A DNA stretch of 64,000 bases. It comes from Burkholderiales bacterium RIFCSPLOWO2_12_FULL_61_40 (GTDB lineage Bacteria; Pseudomonadota; Gammaproteobacteria; Burkholderiales; Burkholderiaceae_C). Both the position numbers and the translations under genes were made by a program. Positions within the stretch are counted from its first letter, which is position 1, and each line of letters begins with the position of its first letter. Where the stretch lies: assembly GCA_001770935.1 (NCBI GenBank), contig MESI01000123.1:39120-103119 (forward strand), written 5' to 3'. The notes beneath the pieces are model-generated. The model did not search any database. It was not told the DNA's origin and saw nothing but the letters and a program-made list of their open reading frames with translations. This document shows positions 58,461 to 64,000 of the stretch, in pieces.

Positions 58461-58531
58461 CCAATAGCTATATGCGGAAACAGCTACTAAATCAATAGCA
58501 GATGTTCCGAAAAAATCCGTTTCAGACGACC
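58461..58531. repeat. Extended repeat pair, right copy
   Basis: CCAATAGCTATATGCGG, GCTACTAAATCAATAGC, then a tail through GTTTCAGACGACCG. Partner of 58151-58222 and core of dispersed repeat copy 9. Confidence 0.75.
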
Positions 58532-58669
58532 GCTTGGCAGCAAAATTCGACGCCCGTTCGCAAAGATGTTGACTGGCTGGCGTTACCGCAAGCCCGGTCA
58601 TAATTCGATTCAACAAATGGGGTGAAGCTTTCAATCCCCTTGTCGCGGGCCGCCTCAGCAGGTCGTTCA

Positions 58670-58753
58670 GTCCAACATGGTTTGTCAGCCGCGGGAGGTG
58701 TTTATGGTTTCTACGAGCATTGCAGCGCGGCGGATAAACGCTAATCGTTGGGC
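58670..58753 (+). other. Candidate integron attC site
   Basis: Outer core sites GTCCAAC (58670-58676, RYYYAAC type) and GTTGGGC (58747-58753, GTTRRRY type). Inner arms GTTTGTC-a-GCCGCG and, on the opposite strand, GTTTATC-c-GCCGCG form the paired L boxes. The length of 84 bp and this R-L/L-R arrangement fit attC sites. The intI gene is not in the window, so it is a solitary or remote site. Confidence 0.6.
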
Positions 58754-58762
58754 CGCAGCAAG

Positions 58763-59155
58763 ATGAGGCTCGTCGCAATTCTTCTATCTACGTTGGGCCT
58801 CCTGAGCTCAGCGTTCTTCTGTTGGCTGTCGTTTCTGTATATCTCGCAGGTTGATGGCGATGTCTTGGCAATTGCTGGTGGTGTCATTTCAGCCGTCTAC
58901 GGCATGACTAACGCACTACTGATTGGAGGCGCTTGGCTCCGTCCAATTCCTCATATGGCGCGTTATTCGCAATGGACAGCTTTGGTTTTCGCTCTCCTGT
59001 ATTTACTGGCCTGCTTAGACTCGGGCATGGTTAGCGGCCTTGAGTTCCTGTCGTTTCTTGCGCTGTCTGTCGTGTTGTTCATCAACTGCATGGCTGTGTC
59101 TCGTGCGGCGGCTCAACAGGTCAATCCAGCCGGATCGCCTACGGGGACCGCCTGA
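58763..59155 (+). CDS. Small four-helix membrane protein, cassette-like
   Basis: 130-aa protein with four hydrophobic helices (LVAILLSTLGLLSSAFFCWL, AIAGGVISAVYGM, ALVFALLYLLACL and FLALSVVLFINC). ATG start MRLVAILL; a TTG 15 bp upstream overlaps the attC core. Not recognised. Its position just after a candidate attC and before TTCTAACGTTCGGCG (another attC-like start at 59157) suggests a gene cassette. Confidence 0.6.
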   Translation: MRLVAILLSTLGLLSSAFFCWLSFLYISQVDGDVLAIAGGVISAVYGMTNALLIGGAWLRPIPHMARYSQWTALVFALLYLLACLDSGMVSGLEFLSFLALSVVLFINCMAVSRAAAQQVNPAGSPTGTA

Positions 59156-59296
59156 TTTCTAACGTTCGGCGTCTTAAGAATGAGCGACAAGAGGTCGGGG
59201 CAGTTTTGTTTGAGCGCCAGCCTCCTTGCTCAAGAATCGGCGCTGGCAACACAGTGGAAAATTTGTTTGACGAATGCAAATGAACCCCAAAAGAAT

Positions 59297-61246
59297 ATGA
59301 CTGATTCACCGCTCACACATCCACCCCGGCGAGTGCCGACGCTGGTTCCCTTTTCTGCAATTTTGGCGCTTTGCCTTGCGACCCTTTCTTTGTCTTCTGC
59401 CGCCACGCCGCCACGCGATGCCTCGGTCACCGCCCGTCTCGGCTCCTGCGATGCGGCCATCGTGCGCAAAGCCGTGGATGAACTCTTCGGCGATCCCCAG
59501 ACTTTGCAGGAGCCACTCATGCTGTTCCACGCGGCATCGGCAGAGCGCATCGCGGGACACAGGGAGGAAGCCGCATTCCTTTACCTCACAGCACGGCTGC
59601 GGACTTCCCGCCAGATACTGTTCGAGAAGGGGGACCGGCCCCAGCTTCTGTCGATCATGTTGATGACCAGCGGGCCGCTGGTGATGCCCATTCTGGAAGC
59701 TGATCCCGAACTGGCGCGGCGCGTGGTCAAGCGCGTGATCGATTGGGACAGCAGCACACCCGATCCGTTCCGCGAGCGCGAGGCGGCAAAATCCGGCGAG
59801 ATCGCGGAAAAGCTCGCCGTGATCGGCGCGGGGCTGGCGCGTCTGCCCGATCAGTTGCGCGACGACCCCGCCCGCGTGGCGCAGGCGCGGAAGGCACTTG
59901 GCGAGTCGGAGCGCCAGATTGAGGCCTCTTACGCCCAACGCTGCGGTCCGGGAACCCTCGACCCGGCGGATGCCGAGGCCGCCACCAAGCGCATCCAGAG
60001 CGCGGCGGAGAGCCTGGCCCGAACCCATCCTTTCGTCGTAGCCCAGGCTGGCGGCGAGGTGAAATCCGTCAACGTCGGCACCTACCGGATGAGCCACGGC
60101 AGTCTGCCTACGCGGCTGACCGTGTCGGTGAGTCCAGCAAGCGGCAAGGCGTTTTACGCCGAAGTGGATGCCGAGGCGACCATCACGCCCGAGCGCAAGC
60201 TGGGCGGGGTGAAGATGTCACTGGCCTGCGTCACGGACCTCTGGATCGGCCAGCGCGACGCCTCGTGGAAAAACGTCTGCGCCGACGACCCGAAGGCGCG
60301 CAAGCCGTCCGCCGCAACGACGGGCGAACTCAAGCCTTTCGACGTTGCCGCGGACGAAAAGTCCCGGCAGAACGCCGCGCAAAAAACGGTGTGCGGCTTT
60401 GCCGATCTGAAGCTGCCGGAGCAGTTCTCCGTGTTTGCCGCCGGAGCTTACTCGGGGCGCGAGATTGCCTTCCAGATCGATCAGAGCGGCCACCAGGGCA
60501 CGCAGATCGACGTTGCCGTGAATAGCCCCGGCAAGCCGGTGGTCCTGATGCTGGGCGCGTATGAGCCGACGATCTGGAATATCGGCTGGTCGCCGCAGAC
60601 CCGGATCGCGGCAGTGCTGGTCGGGGGCTATCACCGGCAGGCGGTTGCCGGCCTCGAGCCGAGCACGCCCTTGCTGAACAGCTCCTATGACAACAAGGGG
60701 GCGTGCGGCTACTTCTACGTCACCCCGGACAACCTCGCGCCGCTGAATCCCTTGTCCAAGCGCGTCTTCGGGCGCGGGGTGGATATGGTCTTCCCGGCGA
60801 CCAACGGCAAGGTGGTGATCGGCAAGCCGCTTGCGACGGGGGTCTCGCTGATCACTTCGGGCGCCATCGTGCCCGAGTCCTTTCATGACAGGACCGCGCC
60901 GATGGCAGGCCCCGCCGGCCTTGCGGACGCGGTACGCAAGGGCCTACTGCGCAAGGCCACGGCAGCCGATGCCGAAGCGTGGTCCGAGGCCGTGATGCAA
61001 AGCAATCCGCAACGCGACCTGCCGCCAGTGGCCGGCAAAGGTGTGCTGCGGCCGCCCAAGCCGGGGCTGTTCAATGCGTACGTGGTGCTCAAGCCCTTCA
61101 CCTATCCGTCGGGCCTGTACGGCGGCAACTCGGCGAGTTTCCTGATCCCCAAGGGCGTGCCGAAACCCGAGGGAAATTCGGGACATTCGTCCGTCTATGA
61201 CATCAACACGCTGAACTGCCAGGGCGCCCTGTGCAGTGCACGCTGA
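59297..61246 (+). CDS. Large secreted protein of unknown function
   Basis: 649 aa from the ATG giving MTDSPLTHPPRR. Signal peptide with VPFSAILALCLATLSLSSAATPP (landmark). The N-terminal half is helical with cysteines (LGSCDAAIVRKAVDE; QRCGPGTLDP); the C-terminal half has a beta-rich domain with KPVVLMLGAYEPTIWNIGW and AVLVGGYHRQAVAGL, a pattern I associate with several uncharacterised secreted proteins. No family name. GC-rich coding unlike its neighbour cassette gene. Probably exported. Confidence 0.6.
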   Translation: MTDSPLTHPPRRVPTLVPFSAILALCLATLSLSSAATPPRDASVTARLGSCDAAIVRKAVDELFGDPQTLQEPLMLFHAASAERIAGHREEAAFLYLTARLRTSRQILFEKGDRPQLLSIMLMTSGPLVMPILEADPELARRVVKRVIDWDSSTPDPFREREAAKSGEIAEKLAVIGAGLARLPDQLRDDPARVAQARKALGESERQIEASYAQRCGPGTLDPADAEAATKRIQSAAESLARTHPFVVAQAGGEVKSVNVGTYRMSHGSLPTRLTVSVSPASGKAFYAEVDAEATITPERKLGGVKMSLACVTDLWIGQRDASWKNVCADDPKARKPSAATTGELKPFDVAADEKSRQNAAQKTVCGFADLKLPEQFSVFAAGAYSGREIAFQIDQSGHQGTQIDVAVNSPGKPVVLMLGAYEPTIWNIGWSPQTRIAAVLVGGYHRQAVAGLEPSTPLLNSSYDNKGACGYFYVTPDNLAPLNPLSKRVFGRGVDMVFPATNGKVVIGKPLATGVSLITSGAIVPESFHDRTAPMAGPAGLADAVRKGLLRKATAADAEAWSEAVMQSNPQRDLPPVAGKGVLRPPKPGLFNAYVVLKPFTYPSGLYGGNSASFLIPKGVPKPEGNSGHSSVYDINTLNCQGALCSAR

Positions 61247-61249
61247 AGG

Positions 61250-61289
61250 CTACCAAATCAATAGCATACGCACTTAAAAAATGCTATCC
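61250..61289. repeat. Dispersed repeat, copy 10 (partial)
   Basis: GCTACCAAATCAATAGC, CATACGCAC, then a short GCTAT end. Marks the left edge of histidine-kinase fragment B. Confidence 0.65.
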
Positions 61290-61292
61290 CCT

Positions 61293-61401
61293 TCACCCCA
61301 CCAATGGCAACAATGCACTCACCACCAGCCCGCCTTCGGCATGGTTGTGCAGCCGAATCTCGCCGCCGTGGGCCTGGATGATGTTGCGGGCGATGCAAGG
61401 G
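61293..61401 (-). pseudogene. Histidine-kinase 3' fragment, copy B
   Basis: On the minus strand IARNIIQAHGGEIRLHNHA and GGLVVSALLPLVG followed by a stop, the end of a HATPase domain. No kinase body precedes it here: homology breaks at about 61400, where the MNT operator repeats start. Confidence 0.8.
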
Positions 61402-61456
61402 GATTTATGTAAAAATCCCCCAATCAGGGGTACTTGCCCCCATAAAGGGGATTTAA
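61397..61456 (+). promoter_or_regulatory. Operator array upstream of the MNT gene
   Basis: AAGGGGATTTATG at 61397 is repeated as AAGGGGATTTA before the start. GGGGATTT (61399) pairs with AAATCCCC (61413-61420), and CCCC-CAATCA-GGGG (61417-61430) and CCCC-CATAAA-GGGG (61437-61450) are two 14-bp inverted repeats. A candidate autoregulatory operator read by eye. Confidence 0.5.
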
Positions 61457-62031
61457 TGAGCGCAGCGGATTTCCTATTCACACCAAGCATGCAACGGGTG
61501 CTGGGCGTGGCGTTCGCCGCCCCGGACCACAGCTTCACCCTCAACGAGTTGCTGGCGCATGCAGGTGGTGGCAATGGCGGCGGCCAGCGGCAGATTGAGC
61601 GCCTGCTGGCTGCGGGCGTCTTGCAGGAGGGGCCACGACGCGCGCGGCAGCGCTGCATCAAGGCCAACACCGAGTTTTTCCTCTATCCAGAACTGCGTGC
61701 CATTGTTTTGAAATCATTTGGGTTGGCAGAGCCTTTGCGCACAGCGCTGGAGCCATTCGAAAACCAAATCGACGAGGCGTTCGTCTTCGGTTCGGTGGCC
61801 AAGGGGTCCGACACGCACGCCAGTGACATCGACCTGATCGTGGTGGGTGAAGCCCCGTTGATGGACATGACATCTGCCATGCTGGAAGCGGAAAAGTCGC
61901 TGGGGCGGCCAGTACATTTAAACCTATACGGACCGGCGGAATGGGCGCAGCTCAAGCAAACCGATCCGGTTCTTGCACAGATTTCTGAAGCCTCAAAGAT
62001 AAGGATTCTTCCCCATGCAACGCCCCGTTGA
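61456..62031 (+). CDS. MNT-type nucleotidyltransferase with N-terminal winged helix
   Basis: 191-aa protein. N-terminal winged-helix region (FTPSMQRVLGVAFAAPDHSF, RQIERLLAAGVLQEG) suggests DNA binding. C-terminal minimal nucleotidyltransferase domain with VFGSVAKGSD and ASDIDLIVVG (GS...D-x-D) catalytic motif. Overlaps the next gene by 17 bp, the MNT/HEPN toxin-antitoxin layout. Likely antitoxin and autoregulator, AMPylating the partner. Confidence 0.82.
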   Translation: MSAADFLFTPSMQRVLGVAFAAPDHSFTLNELLAHAGGGNGGGQRQIERLLAAGVLQEGPRRARQRCIKANTEFFLYPELRAIVLKSFGLAEPLRTALEPFENQIDEAFVFGSVAKGSDTHASDIDLIVVGEAPLMDMTSAMLEAEKSLGRPVHLNLYGPAEWAQLKQTDPVLAQISEASKIRILPHATPR

Positions 62032-62464
62032 ATACCAAAACCTCATCAAGACTGGCGCATTGGAAGAAGTGGCGCAGACGCCAGGTGCGCTGGCGCAGTA
62101 CCTCGCCAATGCACAAAACTATTTGGCAGGTGCGAATCAAATCGACGCCAAGTTGGCAATGCAGCGATTCACCTCGGCCTACGAAGGCTACTTCCAGTTG
62201 GTGCAGGCAGTGCAGGAGTACTACGGCGTGCGTGCCAAGGCGGCTGGGCGCAATCTGGTTATTCAGCGCGTGGGCAGCGACCTGAAGATGACGGCGCCCG
62301 AGATGGCGCTCATCATCAAGGCGCATGCCCGGAGAAACGAGACGACTTACCAGTCCCCCTTTCCGCCGGTTTCAAAAGCGGAAGCAGAAGCTCTGGTGGG
62401 AATATTGAAAAAGTACATTCCAGAAGCCTACAAGCTCACTGGCACACCGTTTGTCGCTTCGTGA
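62015..62464 (+). CDS. HEPN-like partner of the MNT protein
   Basis: 149-aa all-helical protein. It lacks the canonical R-x4-6-H of HEPN toxins but has ARRNETTYQSP near 107, where R-N-x3-Y may replace it. ALAQYLANAQNYLAGANQIDAK and AYEGYFQLVQAVQEYYGV are HEPN-like helices. Family call is by context and helix pattern. Coupled to the MNT gene. Confidence 0.55.
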   Translation: MQRPVEYQNLIKTGALEEVAQTPGALAQYLANAQNYLAGANQIDAKLAMQRFTSAYEGYFQLVQAVQEYYGVRAKAAGRNLVIQRVGSDLKMTAPEMALIIKAHARRNETTYQSPFPPVSKAEAEALVGILKKYIPEAYKLTGTPFVAS

Positions 62465-62486
62465 AATCGGAAAATGCTGCATATTT

Positions 62487-62524
62487 GATAGCGCTTTACG
62501 CATATTCCACGAGGGCCAGCGGCC
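62487..62524. repeat. Dispersed repeat, copy 11 (near-consensus right part)
   Basis: TTTGATAGC, GCTTTACGCATATTCCAC, then GAGGGCCAGCGGCC, closely matching the xdhA copy (TTCCAC...GGGCTGGAGGCC). Lies just left of histidine-kinase fragment C. Confidence 0.7.
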
Positions 62525-62540
62525 AATTTCATCCCCAGGT

Positions 62541-62770
62541 TTCGTAATTGCCGGCAGCAACACCGTCACCACCAGTCCCCCCTCAGCATGGTTGTGCAAC
62601 CGAATCTCCCCACCATGGGCTTGAATGATGTTGCGGGCGATGCCAAGGCCCAGACCGGTACCGGCGCGGTTGCCCTGCTGGCCGTGGCTCAGGCGCACAT
62701 GGGGCTCAAAGGCCAGGGCCATGGAAGCCTGCGCGAAGCCGAGGCCAAAGTCGCGCACTTCCACCATTCA
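62541..62770 (-). pseudogene. Histidine-kinase 3' fragment, copy C
   Basis: On the minus strand VRDFGLGFAQASMALAF, a G2-type GTGLGLGIARNIIQAHGG and GGLVVTVLLPA, the longest of the three copies (about 230 bp). It begins in the middle of the HATPase domain, and no kinase start is attached within the window. Confidence 0.85.
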
Positions 62771-62819
62771 CGCGATAAATCTCGCATAGATGGTGGAAAT
62801 TTATTAAAATCATAGACTT

Positions 62820-63863
62820 ATGAGTTATTCAAAGTCTGATTTCACGCCTTTTTCAAACGATTCCCAGCGCGTCAGCGCGAATTTGGAGCAGATTTACACG
62901 GCCTGGCTGGACACGCGCAGGCAACTGGATGCACTGCCCGTTTCGATGTATTGGGCTACCAAAGACAACACCGATTATTTGCACATCAAAAACACGTCGT
63001 CTGAGAACGGCACAAGTATTGGGCCGCGTAGTCCAGAGACCGAAGCACGGCTTGCGGAATTCACCAAAAGCAAAGGAGAACTCAAAGCACGGGTCGTGTC
63101 GTTTGATGCCGTGATTTTGGAGCGTGCGGGCCTTTACCGCCGCCTGCGCTTGCCCTCGCTGCCTGACAGGCAGGCCGAGATTTTGCGAAAGCTCGACATC
63201 GAAGAACTACTGGGCAATGACCTGCTGGTTGTGGGCACCAATGCATTTGTTGCCTATGAATTGTTCGTCGGCGCCAAGCTGCCTACTGGTAACGAAGAAA
63301 CCGAAGATTTTGATTTGGCGTGGTGCCGGGGCAGCAAGGTATCGCTGGCAGCACAGTTGGGTAGAAAGCCGGCAAAAACAAAAACACTGTTCGGTGTGCT
63401 CAAGAGCATAGATAGCAGCTACCGCATTTCACCGCGCAAACCGTATCAGGCCGTCAGCAGCGATGGCTATGAAGTTGAGCTGCTGGCCGCGCCCAGCACC
63501 CATCCTCTGCCCAAAAATGAAGCCTTCAATCCGATGGCGTCCCGCATTGAACAGGAGTGGCTTTTGAAGGGTACGGCTATCAGCGTTGTCGTCGCGACGG
63601 TAAGGGGGCGCGCCGCGCCGCTGGTCGTGCCCGACCCGCGCTGGATGGCGCTGCACAAGCTGTGGCTGGCTGACAAACCGGAAAGACGCGCCGACAAAAG
63701 AGACAAAGACCGTCGTCAGGGAACCGTATTGCTGGATGCCGCACGTTATTTTCTACAGGCCTCGCATCCGCTCAACATTGACTTTGTGCTTGAACTGCCC
63801 CAGGAGTTGCGCCATCACTTCGACCAATGGTGTCGTGAAGCCGGGTTCGTTCCGGAGCCATGA
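62820..63863 (+). CDS. GSU2403-family nucleotidyltransferase fold protein
   Basis: 347-aa protein. VVGTNAFVAYELFVG near 140 and EETEDFDLAWC (D-x-D-type acidic pair) are the nucleotidyltransferase-fold signature of the GSU2403 family. Charged N-terminal helical region (SKGELKARVVSFDAVILERA). No HEPN partner follows. It is the rightmost intact gene before the group II intron. Confidence 0.8.
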   Translation: MSYSKSDFTPFSNDSQRVSANLEQIYTAWLDTRRQLDALPVSMYWATKDNTDYLHIKNTSSENGTSIGPRSPETEARLAEFTKSKGELKARVVSFDAVILERAGLYRRLRLPSLPDRQAEILRKLDIEELLGNDLLVVGTNAFVAYELFVGAKLPTGNEETEDFDLAWCRGSKVSLAAQLGRKPAKTKTLFGVLKSIDSSYRISPRKPYQAVSSDGYEVELLAAPSTHPLPKNEAFNPMASRIEQEWLLKGTAISVVVATVRGRAAPLVVPDPRWMALHKLWLADKPERRADKRDKDRRQGTVLLDAARYFLQASHPLNIDFVLELPQELRHHFDQWCREAGFVPEP

Positions 63864-63919
63864 GCGTGAACTGCACACCGCTTGTGCGTACCCCATGAAA
63901 GGAACAAACGCTATATATT

Positions 63920-64000
63920 GTGCGCCCAGCATGGGCGCATTCCTGCGGGTGAAAGTCCCGCCGTGAGTTGGTCATGACGAACGAAGTGAAGCGCAACTGC
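63920..64000 (+). mobile_element. Group II intron, 5' end (incomplete)
   Basis: GTGCGCCCAGCATGGGCGC begins at 63920 and continues through GCGGGTGAAAGTCCCGC, matching the 5' boundary of bacterial group II introns (GUGYG start and domain I start). The intron and its reverse transcriptase lie beyond the window. Exon upstream ends CTATATATT. Confidence 0.75.

Noticed and set aside
59157..59180. A second complete attC site at TTCTAACGTTCGGCG.
   Set aside because: The first core base does not fit RYYYAAC and no matching GTTRRRY partner with paired inner boxes was found in the following 130 bases; at best a truncated half-site.

Overview
The window looks like chromosome from a betaproteobacterium of the family Comamonadaceae, of Rhodoferax, Polaromonas or Acidovorax type. 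The evidence is GC-rich coding sequence, Comamonad-type housekeeping pairs (slpA-ispH, serS next to tRNA-Ser), LysR/BASS/BMP-type transport and regulation, and about a dozen copies of a roughly 50-bp repeat (GCTAT...ATAGC-TGCTTGCGCA...GGGCTGGAGGCC). I recall similar repeats from this family. No genus call is possible from this evidence alone.

Layout. 1-5.1 kb: an AraC regulator divergent from a BASS transporter, epimerase and SDR set, then smr and radC. 5.2-10.1 kb: a hybrid-free sensor kinase, slpA-ispH, serS and tRNA-Ser(CGA). 10.3-14.2 kb: an orphan flagellar rod-like protein, a cNMP/EAL phosphodiesterase, and a candidate Fur-controlled set (90-aa protein, DUF2325 protein, bacterioferritin). 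14.2-25.5 kb: xdhC, urate oxidase puuD, small transporters and regulators, rarD, 8-oxoguanine deaminase, and a Crp/Fnr regulator. 25.5-29.3 kb: a two-component system with a broken PBP7-like gene at its head, an OmpA-type lipoprotein, and a PIN toxin-antitoxin pair. 29.4-40.1 kb: xdhAB, a LysR regulator, a complete BMP-type nucleoside ABC importer and an adenosine deaminase. 40.2-42.2 kb: a CheY/CheC/diguanylate cyclase operon. 42.3-47.9 kb: an AlbA/Schlafen-type pseudogene, a 1402-aa SNF2 helicase and a SpoIIAA-like protein. 48.1-54.2 kb: an Lrp regulator, a polar amino-acid ABC importer, a PLP gamma-lyase-type enzyme and homocysteine methyltransferase. 54.4-57.8 kb: guanine deaminase and a GGDEF-EAL protein. 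57.8-64 kb: an accessory mosaic that contains an integron-type attC site with a cassette-like gene, a palindromic repeat element, three copies of a histidine-kinase 3' end, an MNT/HEPN-like pair, a GSU2403-type nucleotidyltransferase, and the 5' end of a group II intron running off the window.

The unifying metabolic theme is purine scavenging. The nucleoside importer, add, guaD, 8-oxoguanine deaminase, xdhABC and puuD together give a route from external nucleosides to urate oxidation. Degraded fragments of add and guaD bracket the 48.1-54.3 kb methionine-type block. This indicates that add and guaD were once adjacent and that later insertions or duplications split the cluster. I did not find a convincing wholly new defence or metabolic system. 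The best leads are the candidate Fur-DUF2325-bacterioferritin operon, the dispersed repeat translated in frame inside four purine enzymes, and the cassette hot spot at 58-63 kb.
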